DNA of 64,000 bases from Streptomyces sp. MspMP-M5 (GCF_000373585.1 NZ_KB891893.1:35522-99521), one strand, 5' to 3'. Counted from the stretch's first letter, positions 8,262-16,044 are shown. The notes: a model not told the origin generated them from the letters alone. A program made the numbers and translations.

Positions 8262-8390
8262 TCAGTGCGCGGGGCAACACAGACGGTCGAAGGCGTGCGC
8301 CTGCCGGGACGGCCAGAACGGCTCGAGGTCGCTGCGACCCGTCGCGGTGTCTGTGAGGCTGGCCATGGCCCTATTGAACCAGACGGCCAT
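8262..8390 (-). CDS. Possible small ORF, 42 residues
   Basis: An ATG at 8388-8390 opens a 42-codon frame beginning MAVWFNRAMASL and ending FDRLCCPAH. It lies alone in the 459 bp between the winged-helix gene and the rhomboid-like gene, on the same strand as both. The composition (two adjacent Cys, several aromatics) is less GC-noise-like than the other frames here, but the ribosome-binding site is weak (GAAAGA nine bases ahead). A second ATG at 8366 is possible. I have no family for it; it could be a leader peptide of the winged-helix gene 103 bp downstream or chance. Confidence 0.3.
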   Translation of the reverse strand: MAVWFNRAMASLTDTATGRSDLEPFWPSRQAHAFDRLCCPAH

Positions 8391-8556
8391 TGATCTGTCT
8401 TTCGCACCGGGCCCCGTTGTGACGCGATCGTGCCGCGGGCCGGCCCCACGGGCTCGCGGGCCGCTGACGTGGCAGCTCCGACTTCCCGTCGTCGCACGGG
8501 AGTTGAGTGCATTGCAGCTTCGGTAGCACTCCGTCCGGTGGCCGGAAACCGTTCCT

Positions 8557-8766
8557 GGATCGCCGTTCACTGCGCAGGCACCGCCGTCCCGCGCCCGCGT
8601 ATCGCCGTTCCCCGCCCTCATGCAGTCGTCCTGCGCCCCCGTATCGCCGACCGGAGCCCCTGTATCGCCGTCCCGTGCGCCCGTATCGCCGTCCCTCGTC
8701 TCCGTATTGCCGTGCGCGGTGCCGGTATCGCCGTCCGCGCGGCCCCTATGGCCACCCCGAGGGCCA
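8557..8766. repeat. 21-bp minisatellite at the 3' end of the rhomboid-like gene
   Basis: Ten units of 21 bp start at 8557, 8578, 8599, 8620, 8641, 8662, 8683, 8704, 8725 and 8746. The plus-strand core is GTATCGCCG; the copies at 8578, 8620 and 8746 are degenerate. The leftward gene's stop codon (8618-8620) lies inside the array, so about seven units encode its C-terminal heptad repeat (TAI-rich) and three lie beyond the stop. Confidence 0.87.
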
Positions 8767-9394
8767 GTGCCGTCAGATGTCCGGCGTCGGTGAACGTCCG
8801 GCCGCGGCGGAGCATTGGCGCGGTGCCGAGCGCCAGCAGCCCGCCGGTCGCCGCCGCCCGCGCGCCCCGGTGCGGCAGCGAGGCGGCCAGCGCCCCGAGG
8901 GTGGCGTAGAAGCCGTAGCTCGCCCCGACGTCGATGGCGTGCGCGGTGGCGCCCCCGGCGGGGCGGGCCGCCGCTCGCGGGCCGTCCGCGTCCGTCGCCG
9001 CCCGCTCGGCGGCGGCCCGGCGGGCCCGGCTGCGTCCCCGCAGACCGGCATAGACCAGCAGGCTGGCGCCGACGTGTCCGGCCGCGAACACCGCCGTCGC
9101 GCGCCCGGCGCCCCACCGCGCCTCGGCCGTCCCGAGCGCGGCCAGCAGCGCCGCCCCGTACGCCACCGGCAGCGGCTCCTCCACGAAGGCCGCGCTGGTG
9201 GCCAGCGTCCCCCACCGGCCGGCCCGCAGATTGGCCACATTGGTGGAGTGCGCCCGCAGCAGCTCCGTCCGCCGCCGCGCCGGCAGCCGGGCGGTGGCAT
9301 ACGCCCCCAGCTGCAACGCCCCCACGTACAACGGCGTCACCCAGGGCAGCGCCCCGCCCCGCACCCCGCCCCCGCTCCGCACCGTGCTCCGCAT
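8618..9394 (-). CDS. Rhomboid-like polytopic membrane protein
   Basis: A 258-residue integral membrane protein started at the ATG at 9394, which has GGAGGGGG eight bases upstream. Hydrophobic segments include WVTPLYVGALQLGAYATARL, AYGAALLAALGTAE, AVFAAGHVGASLLVYAGL, SYGFYATLGALAASL and AGHLTALALGVAIGAA. The GH and HLTALALG patterns recall the divergent rhomboid-like family common in actinobacteria, but a Ser-His dyad (GxSG) is not visible, so protease activity is doubtful. The C-terminus consists of five heptads of the type (R/G)(T/S)AIxxx encoded by the 21-bp minisatellite. Upstream on the same strand, 300 bp away, is glnII. Confidence 0.65.
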   Translation of the reverse strand: MRSTVRSGGGVRGGALPWVTPLYVGALQLGAYATARLPARRRTELLRAHSTNVANLRAGRWGTLATSAAFVEEPLPVAYGAALLAALGTAEARWGAGRATAVFAAGHVGASLLVYAGLRGRSRARRAAAERAATDADGPRAAARPAGGATAHAIDVGASYGFYATLGALAASLPHRGARAAATGGLLALGTAPMLRRGRTFTDAGHLTALALGVAIGAARTAIPAPRTAIRRRGTAIRAHGTAIQGLRSAIRGRRTTA

Positions 9395-9694
9395 GTCGCG
9401 TCCCCCTCCGCTACCGGTCGGTCGTCCCGTGCCCCTCCTCGCCGCCGCACGACCCGGCCCGGACCCGGTCCGTACGGTGATCGCGGCATGGGTCCAGCGT
9501 GCCATCCGCCACTGACAACGGCCCCGGCCACCCGGCCCGCGACCGCCCAGCCGGCGACCGTCAGGCCCATGGCCGTCCGGCCCGCGACCGCCAGGAAGCC
9601 AGGGCGTGCCCGCGCCACCGCCGTCCCCGGACATGCAGGCGGGGCCGGACCCACCGGTCCGGCCCCGCTCACCCCCACCCCCGGGGACGGCCGG
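9395..9694. other. Gap between glnII and the rhomboid-like gene
   Basis: 300 bp without a supported gene. It contains the glnII terminator at 9640-9667 and, at about 9531-9600, imperfect copies of a GGCCCGCGACCG motif. The promoter of the rhomboid-like gene should be in the half nearest 9394, but I cannot define it. Confidence 0.5.
9640..9667 (-). terminator. glnII terminator hairpin
   Basis: A perfect 12-bp stem, CGGGGCCGGACC (9640-9651) with GGTCCGGCCCCG (9656-9667), around a four-base loop. It starts 28 bp past the glnII stop. There is no U-tract, which is usual for Streptomyces terminators. Confidence 0.75.
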
Positions 9695-10717
9695 TCACAC
9701 CTGTGCGCGCCGCTCCAGCTCCGTGCAGCAGGTGTCCACCATCAGCCGGGTGACCACGTAGGGGTCCACGTTGGCGTTCGGCCGGCGGTCCTCGATGTAG
9801 CCCTTCTTCTCGACCTCGACCTGCCACGGGATGCGCACCGAGGCACCGCGGTCCGAGGCCCCGTAGGAGTACTGGTCCCAGGGCGCGGTCTCGTGGGCGC
9901 CGGTCAGCCGCTCCTCGATGCCGGTGCCGTACTGGCGGACGTGCTCCAGCGGCTTGTCGCCCTCGCCCAGCGCCTCGCAGGCGGTGATGATCGCGTCGTA
10001 GCCCTCGCGCATCGCCCGGGTGGAGAAGTTGGTGTGCGCGCCCGCGCCGTTCCAGTCGCCACGGGCCGGCTTGGCATCCAGGGAGGCGGTGATGCCGTGC
10101 TCCTCAGCGGTGCGGTGCAGCAGCCAGCGCGCCACCCACATGTGGTCGGAGACCTCCAGCGGCGACAGCGCGCCCACCTGGAACTCCCACTGGCCGGGCA
10201 TCACCTCGGCGTTGATGCCGGACAGGCCGAGGCCGGCCGCCAGGCAGCGGTCGAGGTGCTGCTCGACGATCTCCCGGCCGAAGATCTCGCCGGCGCCGAC
10301 ACCGCAGTAGTAGCCACCCTGGGGCGCCGGGAAGCCGCCGCCCTCGGGGAAGCCCAGCGGGCGCTCGCCCTTGAGGAAGGTGTACTCCTGCTCGATGCCG
10401 AACAGCGGCTCCTGGCCGGCGAAGCGCTCGGCCACCGGGCGCAGCAGGGCCCGGGTGTTGGAGGGGTGCGGCGTGAGGTCGGTGTTGAGCACCTCGCACA
10501 GCACCAGCAGGTGGTCGCCGCCGCGGATCGGGTCCGGGCAGCTGAAGACCGGGTCGAGCACGAGGTCCGAGGAGTGGCCTTCGGCCTGGTTGGTGCTGGA
10601 CCCGTCGAAGCCCCAGCGCGGCAGCGAGCTCCCGTCTTTCAGGATCTTGGTCTTGGAGCGGAGCTTGGCGGTCGGCTGGGTGCCGTCGATCCAGATGTAC
10701 TCGGCCTTGATGGTCAC
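9695..10717 (-). CDS. glnII: Glutamine synthetase type II
   Basis: A 340-residue enzyme of the eukaryote-like GSII class, which condenses ammonia and glutamate using ATP. It opens with TIKAEYIWIDGTQPTAKLRSKT, then shows WGFDGSSTNQAEG, the catalytic GAGAHTNFST, and DRGASVRIPWQVE, all GSII signatures; the length matches Streptomyces GlnII. The start is GTG at 10717 with AGAGGA upstream. A textbook GlnR operator lies 68-105 bp upstream, so nitrogen-limitation control is likely. GSII is heat-labile and not adenylylated, unlike the GlnA encoded about 6 kb away. Confidence 0.97.
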   Translation of the reverse strand: MTIKAEYIWIDGTQPTAKLRSKTKILKDGSSLPRWGFDGSSTNQAEGHSSDLVLDPVFSCPDPIRGGDHLLVLCEVLNTDLTPHPSNTRALLRPVAERFAGQEPLFGIEQEYTFLKGERPLGFPEGGGFPAPQGGYYCGVGAGEIFGREIVEQHLDRCLAAGLGLSGINAEVMPGQWEFQVGALSPLEVSDHMWVARWLLHRTAEEHGITASLDAKPARGDWNGAGAHTNFSTRAMREGYDAIITACEALGEGDKPLEHVRQYGTGIEERLTGAHETAPWDQYSYGASDRGASVRIPWQVEVEKKGYIEDRRPNANVDPYVVTRLMVDTCCTELERRAQV

Positions 10718-10784
10718 GGGGTCCTCTTATACGGGTCGGTGCGGGTACGCGTGCGGGCGTACCGGAGCACTCTCGCAACAGGCC

Positions 10785-10822
10785 GTTTCCCGACCGTTGC
10801 CCGTATGTGAACCACAGGTTAC
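10785..10822 (-). promoter_or_regulatory. GlnR operator upstream of glnII
   Basis: Read on the minus strand, the pattern is GTAAC-n6-TTCAC-n6-GCAAC-n6-GAAAC, i.e. two a/b half-site pairs with exact six-base spacers, matching the known GlnR consensus (gTnAC-n6-GaAAC repeated at 22 bp). The centre lies about 86 bp before the glnII start. Confidence 0.82.
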
Positions 10823-10890
10823 CCAGTCGGACATCCTCTGATTCTGCGACGATTCACGGTAAAACGCCTGGCATTCCCTTGTGTGGGTGC

Positions 10891-12027
10891 TCAGCCGTGT
10901 TCCCGCAGCAGCCCCGCGAAGCCCAAGTGCCGGACCCTGCGCATGAGTTCGCCGGCGTCGATGCCCATGGTGGCCGCGGTGTTCCCGACGTGCCATTCAT
11001 GCGCGGCCAGCTGTCGCAGCACATGGCCGCGCCGCACCTGCTTGTCGGAGAGCCGGAACGTCATGAGATACGCCACTTGGCCCCGATTGTCGGTGATGAC
11101 CTCGCCGATGTGCTGTGGACGGTGCAGCGCGAACGGCGGCAGGAAACGGGACAGCCGGAACCGCCCCATCCGGTACACCTGCCGCAGGTCGTACGTCCCG
11201 TCGAGCAGCTCCGCCGCCATCAGCCCGGCGTGCTGCGCCTCCCACTCCCGCCGGGACCGCTCGGCCGCCGCCCGCAGCTCCCCGAGCGAGCCGACGTACT
11301 CCCCGGCGATCCGGGCCGAGAACTCCGGCACCGGGCCGCCGTACAGGGCGTACTGGTACATCAGCTCGCCATAGAGGTGGTGGACCAGCGACGGGTGCAG
11401 CGCCCGGTAGTCGTCCGGATGCGGCACGACGAACGCGGTGGCCGGCGCGTCCGCCACGTACACCAGCACCCCGCACTGGTCCGGATGGATCTCGAAGATC
11501 CGCAGCGCGTCGGCCAGCCCGGCGATCTCCTCGCCCCGGTACACCGTCTCCACGCGCGGTGACAGCCCCGCGCGCACCGCCCGGTGGGTCCACTCCTCCC
11601 ACACCACGGACGGCCCGCCGAAATGGAGCGCCAGATAGCCGTCGAGCGCCAGGTGGAGCGGCAGGAACCGCAGCCCCGCCGGGCCGCCCCCGCGCCCCGT
11701 CCGCCGCCCGCGCTGCCGCTGCACCAGCTTGCGCGGCAAGCGCAGCGGCGCACAGTCCACCGGCCCGCTCCCGTCGCTCAGCTGCGCGCCGTACGAGGCC
11801 GCCGGCGTTCCGTCCGCCGTCCAGTTCGCCACGAAACCATGCGGAATGTACGAGGTGTACGAGGTGCGCCGGTCCGCCACCACCGTGGCCGGCCCCCCGT
11901 CCCCGTACACCTCGCGGTGCAGCCGCAGGTCCTCGATCGGCTCCGCACGCACCAGCGGCACCAGCCGTACCGCACCCCACACCTGCGCCGGACGGGCCCG
12001 CAGCCCGCCCAGATCCAGCCTGCTCAC
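10891..12027 (-). CDS. ARPP-2-like protein partnered with a TROVE/vWA-like protein
   Basis: A 378-residue soluble protein starting at the GTG (12025-12027) that overlaps the upstream stop by four bases (GTGA). Recognisable stretches are VWGAVRLVPLVRAEPIEDLRL near the start, TSYTSYIPHGFVANW, LPLHLALDGYLALHF, WEEWTHRAVRAGLSPRVETV, GVLVYVADAPATAFVVPHPDDYRALHPSL and, near the end, AYLMTFRLSDKQVRRGH. I recall this layout as the ARPP-2 domain, a family predicted from genomic context with phosphatase- and ADP-ribosyl-related systems; the name is from memory and the biochemistry is unknown. Coupling to the vWA gene implies a 1:1 functional unit. No signal peptide or membrane helix is visible. Confidence 0.6.
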   Translation of the reverse strand: MSRLDLGGLRARPAQVWGAVRLVPLVRAEPIEDLRLHREVYGDGGPATVVADRRTSYTSYIPHGFVANWTADGTPAASYGAQLSDGSGPVDCAPLRLPRKLVQRQRGRRTGRGGGPAGLRFLPLHLALDGYLALHFGGPSVVWEEWTHRAVRAGLSPRVETVYRGEEIAGLADALRIFEIHPDQCGVLVYVADAPATAFVVPHPDDYRALHPSLVHHLYGELMYQYALYGGPVPEFSARIAGEYVGSLGELRAAAERSRREWEAQHAGLMAAELLDGTYDLRQVYRMGRFRLSRFLPPFALHRPQHIGEVITDNRGQVAYLMTFRLSDKQVRRGHVLRQLAAHEWHVGNTAATMGIDAGELMRRVRHLGFAGLLREHG

Positions 12028-13493
12028 CGCACACCGCCTCCCGTGCCCGTCCCGGCCTCCGTCGCCTCCAGGAACTGCCGCACCCGCTCGTCCAGATGGG
12101 CCCGCAGCTCCGCCGGTCCGCTGCGCCCCTCCGCGAACCGCGCCAGCTCCGCCAGCGCCGGAAGGTCCTCGGCGCGCCGCACACCCACCGTGGGCACCGC
12201 CGCCGACAGCCGCCGCACGGCGAACTCCCCGGCGTCGTACACCGGATTGAGGTGCAGCACCACGACCTCGCCCCCGGGGTCCAGCCGCTCCCGCCACACC
12301 CGCAGCACCTCGCCCGCCAACCCGGGCGGCGCGTTGTCCCAGCCGTCCGAGACGATCACCAGCCGCTCCGGCCCCGTCTCCAGCGCGTCCAGCACCCGAA
12401 CCCCCAGCGGCGTCGCCCCGTACGGGTACGCCAGGAGCGCGTCCTGCCGTCCCGACGTCCACAGTGGGCGGTACGCCCCCGCCAGCGCCTCCAGCAGGAA
12501 GTGGCAGGCCAGCGCGACCGCCAGCGGACGCTGCCGCTTCTGCCGCGAACCCGTCGCGGAGAAGCTGTCGTCCAGGACGGCCGCCACCCGCCCCCAGGTG
12601 CCGGCCTGCGCGCCCGCCGCGCGCCGGGCCGCCGCCCGCAGCGCCCCGGTCAGTTCGGCCCGCCGCGCGACCCGGTCGTCCAACGGGAGCCCGAGGACGT
12701 ACGACGCCAACCGGGTCAACGGCATCGCCGCCGGATCGACGGCCACCGAGGCGCGGTGCGCACGGGCCGACTCCTGGGCGCGCAGTCGTTCCAGACGGGT
12801 CATCCGGGGTGCGATGCGCTCCAGGAAGACACGGCGGTCGATGCCGTGCCGGGCCGCGAACCCCTCGGCGACCGTGAACGGCAGCTCGTACAGCGCCGCC
12901 TGCTCGTAGTGCGCCCGCCGCCAGGCGTCCAGCAGGGGCGTGCCGTAGTGCGTGCGCCGGCCCGGCGCGAACAGGAAGTCCCCCAGCTCGTCGTCGGCGG
13001 GACCGGCCGGCGGCAGATGCGCGTGGCGCAGCGCGCCCGCCAGCCCCGCGCGGTACTTCACCGCGTCCAGCGCCGGGTCCGGGCGCGCGGCGAGCCAGTC
13101 GCGGACGAGTGCGCGGGTCCGGCGGTTGTTCACCCGGGCCCGGCGCAGCTCCCGGAACAGCCGGTACACCCGCGGGGCCGGCAGCCGCGCCAACCGGGCC
13201 GCGATCAGCCGCCCCTCGGTACGCCGCTCCTCCGGCGTCGCCTCCCTGGCGGTCTCCAGGAGGCGGCGCACGATGAGCGCGGCATTGTGGTCGTTGACGT
13301 CCAGGGCGAGCGAAGCGGCGTACAGGGGGCGGTAGTTGCCGCACACGTAGGCGTGCAGGAAGTCCAGCGACATCCGCTGCTCCGCCGCGTCGGACCGGAA
13401 CTCGCGCTGCCCGGTGGCGGTGACTGCGGCGTTGACGAACAGCAGCACGTCCTCGGCCGCCACCGCCTCCGCCCGCGTCTCCTGGCTTCCCAC
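12024..13493 (-). CDS. TROVE/Ro60-like helical-repeat protein with vWA domain
   Basis: A 489-residue protein in my reading from the GTG at 13493, which has GGGGGAC before it; upstream frame has no better start. Residues 15-290 are helical repeats (FLHAYVCGNYRPLYAASLAL, IVRRLLETAREATPEERR, RLPAPRVYRLFRELRRARVNN style). Residues 300-440 form a von Willebrand A domain with a MIDAS-like DDSFS at 308-312 and SDG at 382-384. HEAT-like repeats followed by vWA is the Ro60/TROVE plan, which in bacteria binds Y-like RNAs and works with nucleases. The DNA right of the start is 359 bp without a gene. It is co-translated with the ARPP-2-like gene. RNA binding is inference; no Y-RNA or RtcB/RtcA genes are seen nearby. 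Confidence 0.65.
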   Translation of the reverse strand: MGSQETRAEAVAAEDVLLFVNAAVTATGQREFRSDAAEQRMSLDFLHAYVCGNYRPLYAASLALDVNDHNAALIVRRLLETAREATPEERRTEGRLIAARLARLPAPRVYRLFRELRRARVNNRRTRALVRDWLAARPDPALDAVKYRAGLAGALRHAHLPPAGPADDELGDFLFAPGRRTHYGTPLLDAWRRAHYEQAALYELPFTVAEGFAARHGIDRRVFLERIAPRMTRLERLRAQESARAHRASVAVDPAAMPLTRLASYVLGLPLDDRVARRAELTGALRAAARRAAGAQAGTWGRVAAVLDDSFSATGSRQKRQRPLAVALACHFLLEALAGAYRPLWTSGRQDALLAYPYGATPLGVRVLDALETGPERLVIVSDGWDNAPPGLAGEVLRVWRERLDPGGEVVVLHLNPVYDAGEFAVRRLSAAVPTVGVRRAEDLPALAELARFAEGRSGPAELRAHLDERVRQFLEATEAGTGTGGGVR

Positions 13494-13852
13494 GCCGTCC
13501 CCCGTACACCTCTCCGCACATCGGTGCCGGCCGGGGAATGAGGGCGCGAACAGCGAATCGTTGCTTGACAGAGCAGGTCCGGAAGTCGCGCCGGAGTCCC
13601 GCGGCCGGCCCCGGAAACGTAACACCGCCGCCTCCGCCCGGTCATCCGCGTTTCCCCGCGCGGCCCCGCCCCCCGCCGTCCCCCGACGCCGCCCAACGCC
13701 CACGTCAGAAGCCGTCCCAAGGCCCTTCATAACCCCAACGGCATGACCACATGGCGCATTTGGTCGTGGAAGGCATGACCGGTCACGCCTAACGTCACCA
13801 CCGTCCGGCACACCGTGCCACCCACCGGAACCACCACCCCCGAGGAGCCACC
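13494..13852. other. Divergent intergenic region, vWA gene / acyl-CoA ligase
   Basis: 359 bp between divergent genes. The left 200 bp are GC-rich with no clear signal; the right 110 bp are less GC-rich and hold the candidate operator described separately. I found no Y-RNA-like structure by eye. Confidence 0.5.
13745..13785. promoter_or_regulatory. Candidate operator upstream of the acyl-CoA ligase gene
   Basis: An inverted repeat GACCA (13745-13749) / TGGTC (13761-13765) is followed by a perfect 10-bp palindrome TGACCGGTCA (13776-13785). The motif GGCATGACC occurs twice (13739-13747 and 13772-13780). The cluster ends 68 bp before the ATG, in promoter position. Short palindromes of this kind are typical binding sites of TetR or similar dimeric regulators; the cognate protein is not evident here. 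Confidence 0.45.
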
Positions 13853-15424
13853 ATGCCCACCACCCCGTCCTTCACCAGCTACGTCGACCTCGTGCTAGCC
13901 GCCCTCGCCCGCGACCCGGACCTCCCCGTCGTCACCACGGCCGACGGCCACCACATCACCGCGGACGCCCTGCACGCCACCGTCCACCGCATGGCCGCCG
14001 TCCTCGGCACCCATGGCGTCGGCCGCGGCCGGACCGTCTCCGTCCTCGGCCGCAACCGCCCCGAGGCGCTCGCCGCCCGTTACGCCGTCAACCTCCTGGG
14101 CGCGCGGGTGGTGCTCCTCTACGACGGGATGGCCGCCGAAACCCTGGCCAGGGTGACCGAGAGCGCCGAGACCGACCTCCTCCTGGCCGACCCCGACCTG
14201 CACGACACGGCCCGCGCCCTCCTGGACGGCTGCACCGGCCCCCGCCCCGAGGCCATGACCTTCGGCCCGCCCCCTACGGGCGCCGCCCCACTCGGCCCCG
14301 ACCTGCTCGCCGCCTGCGCCGCCCTCCCCGCCACCCCCACCGTCCCCAGCACGGCCCGCCCCGACGACGACTGGTGCATCCGGCACACCGGCGGAACGAC
14401 CGGTGTCCCCAAGGGCGTTCGGATGACCCACAGCGGGATCGCCGCGATGCTCGGCCGCACCTCCTGGGAGGCCGCCGGCGACCCGCCCCGTTTCCTGGCC
14501 TGCACCTCGCTGGCCCACCTGGCCGGCATCGTGGCCGACGCCACCCTCGTGGCCGGCGGCAGCATCGTCCTCCACCGGGAGTTCGACCCCACCGCCGTCC
14601 TGGCCACCGTCGCCCGCGAACGCATCACCCACCTCTGGCTGCTGCCGCCGCTCCTCTACCGCCTCCTGGACGACCCCACCCTCCCGTTCACCGACCTCGG
14701 TTCCCTCACCCGCATCTCCTACGGGGGCTGCACCGCCTCCGCGTCCCGGATGCGCGAGGCGGCCGAGGCGTTCGGTCCGGTCCTCTACGGCTGGTACGGC
14801 CAGTCCGAGGCGATGTCGATCACCGAGGCTGGCCCCGCCGACCACGCCGACATCCGCACCGACCGCCCGATGACCGTCGGCCGCCCGACGCCCGGCGTCG
14901 CCCTCGCCGTCCGCGACCCCGAGGGCCGCGACCTGCCCCCGGGGCAACCGGGCGAGATCCACGTCCGCTCCGCCGGCGTGATGCGCGGCTACTGGAAGCG
15001 CCCCGACCTCACCGCGGAGGTCCTCCGCGACGGCTGGCTGCGCACCGGCGACGTCGGCTACCTGGACGACGACGGCCGCCTCTACCTCGTCGACCGCCTC
15101 AAGGACGTCGTCATCGTCGTCGGCGGCCACGTCAACCCCTCCGAACTGGAGGACCTCCTGCACACCCACCCGGCCGTCGCCCACGCCGCCGCCTACGGAG
15201 TCCGCCGCCCCGACGAGACCGAGGAGGTGCACCTCGCCGTCGTCCCCGCCCCCGGCCACTCCGCCGACGAGCTCTCTCTGCCCGCCCTCCGCACCTTCGT
15301 CACCGCCCACAAGGGCGCCCTCTACGCTCCCGCAGCCGTCCACCTCCTCGACACCATCCCCCTCACCCCCGTGGGCAAACCCGACAAAAACCTCCTCCGC
15401 GCCCTCCAGGTCCCGACCTCCTGA
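13853..15424 (+). CDS. AMP-forming acyl-CoA ligase (ANL superfamily)
   Basis: A 523-residue adenylating enzyme that activates a carboxylic acid as acyl-AMP and then forms the CoA thioester. It has the P-loop-like TGGTTGVPKGVRMTH at about 180-194, GWYGQSEAM (the A5 motif), the A7 motif LRTGDVGYLDDDGRLYLVDR, the A8 hinge LKDVVIVVGGHVNPSELE, and the C-terminal catalytic Lys in TPVGKPDKN. Length and motifs fit medium/long-chain or aromatic acyl-CoA synthetases; the substrate cannot be read. The ATG follows GAGGAG. It stands alone, with hairpins downstream at 15484-15527 and a candidate operator upstream. Confidence 0.93.
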   Translation: MPTTPSFTSYVDLVLAALARDPDLPVVTTADGHHITADALHATVHRMAAVLGTHGVGRGRTVSVLGRNRPEALAARYAVNLLGARVVLLYDGMAAETLARVTESAETDLLLADPDLHDTARALLDGCTGPRPEAMTFGPPPTGAAPLGPDLLAACAALPATPTVPSTARPDDDWCIRHTGGTTGVPKGVRMTHSGIAAMLGRTSWEAAGDPPRFLACTSLAHLAGIVADATLVAGGSIVLHREFDPTAVLATVARERITHLWLLPPLLYRLLDDPTLPFTDLGSLTRISYGGCTASASRMREAAEAFGPVLYGWYGQSEAMSITEAGPADHADIRTDRPMTVGRPTPGVALAVRDPEGRDLPPGQPGEIHVRSAGVMRGYWKRPDLTAEVLRDGWLRTGDVGYLDDDGRLYLVDRLKDVVIVVGGHVNPSELEDLLHTHPAVAHAAAYGVRRPDETEEVHLAVVPAPGHSADELSLPALRTFVTAHKGALYAPAAVHLLDTIPLTPVGKPDKNLLRALQVPTS

Positions 15425-15483
15425 ACCACCCCCGCACGCCGTCCCGCACACCTTCCCCGCATGCCTCCCCGCACCCGGCGAAT

Positions 15484-15527
15484 CCCCTTGGCCAGGGGCG
15501 GCAAATCCCCCCTGGCCAGGGGCTTTT
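15484..15527 (+). terminator. Double palindrome after the acyl-CoA ligase gene
   Basis: Two near-identical palindromes: CCCCTTGGCCAGGGG (15484-15498) and the perfect CCCCTGGCCAGGGG (15509-15522), the second followed by CTTTT. It acts plausibly as an intrinsic terminator; the repeated arrangement is unusual. Confidence 0.6.
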
Positions 15528-15595
15528 GTCAGTGCCCGGCAGTAAAATGGGAACCAGTAAGTGAGGGTTCACCGAAGCTCCTGGAGGTCTGCCGG

Positions 15596-15868
15596 ATGGC
15601 CGCTGCCACACTCATGACGAAACCCCTCCCGGCCCACCCGCTGCCCAAGAAACCGCTCCCCGCCGGCTGGCCCCGGGAGCGGTACGAATCCCACAACCGC
15701 CGCCTGAAGGCCATGCGCCTGGCCATAGCCCTGCTCGACACCGGCGTCTACCGCCCCGAGCACGCCAGCAACGCCACCATCCGCTCCACCGCCCTCGCCA
15801 TCGGCGTCCACCACCCCTCCGACACCACCTGCCGCCTGGTCCGAGCCCTGCTCTACGACAACTGCTGA
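15596..15868 (+). CDS. Small basic protein of unknown function
   Basis: A 90-residue protein, started at the ATG at 15596 because GGAGGT precedes it by eight bases. The first 30 residues are Pro/Lys-rich (LPAHPLPKKPLPAGWPRERY); the rest is predicted helical, with SHNRRLKAMRLAIALLDTGVY and ATIRSTALAIGVHHPSDTTC, ending YDNC. The second half resembles a small helix-turn-helix-like bundle, but I recognise no family. The stop lies in the first unit of a 17-bp tandem repeat. It faces the convergent glnA. Codon bias and ribosome-binding site support it as a real gene. Confidence 0.6.
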   Translation: MAAATLMTKPLPAHPLPKKPLPAGWPRERYESHNRRLKAMRLAIALLDTGVYRPEHASNATIRSTALAIGVHHPSDTTCRLVRALLYDNC

Positions 15869-15957
15869 CCTGCGACATCTGCTGATCCACGACTCCTGCT
15901 GATCCACGAGATCCGCTGATCGGCGACAACTGCCGCCCCCGACAAGCCGGTCGACCC
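15857..15957 (+). repeat. 17-bp degenerate tandem repeat including the stop of the 90-aa gene
   Basis: Units begin at 15857, 15874, 15891, 15908, 15925 and about 15941. The first reads GACAACTGCTGACCTGC and encodes the gene's last codons plus TGA. Units two and three differ by only three or four bases and keep TGCTGATCCAC; later units decay. The 17-bp period means no constant reading frame runs through. Confidence 0.8.
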
Positions 15958-15998
15958 ACCGCCCGGCCCGAAACGCGACGCGCTCGGACCCACACAAA

Positions 15999-16044
15999 AG
16001 CCGTCGGCCGCGCCTTCCCCAAAAGGAAGACACGGCCGACGGCT
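15999..16044 (-). terminator. glnA intrinsic terminator
   Basis: A 12-bp stem, AGCCGTCGGCCG (15999-16010) with CGGCCGACGGCT (16033-16044), encloses a smaller stem CTTCC/GGAAG. Read in the glnA direction it is followed by TTTTGTGTG, giving a U-tract, so termination of glnA is convincing. It starts 55 bp past the glnA stop. Confidence 0.85.

Noticed and set aside
8557..8766. CRISPR array
   Set aside because: Units are 21 bp with no unique spacers and no cas genes; it is a coding minisatellite.
8430..10810. Overlapping plus-strand frames opposite the rhomboid-like and glnII genes
   Set aside because: Shadows of the minus-strand genes; the repeat-derived peptides are low complexity.
13494..13811. 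Longer N-terminus for the vWA protein
   Set aside because: No conserved sequence or ribosome-binding site; the segment is Gly/Arg-rich noise. The GTG at 13493 has GGGGGAC.
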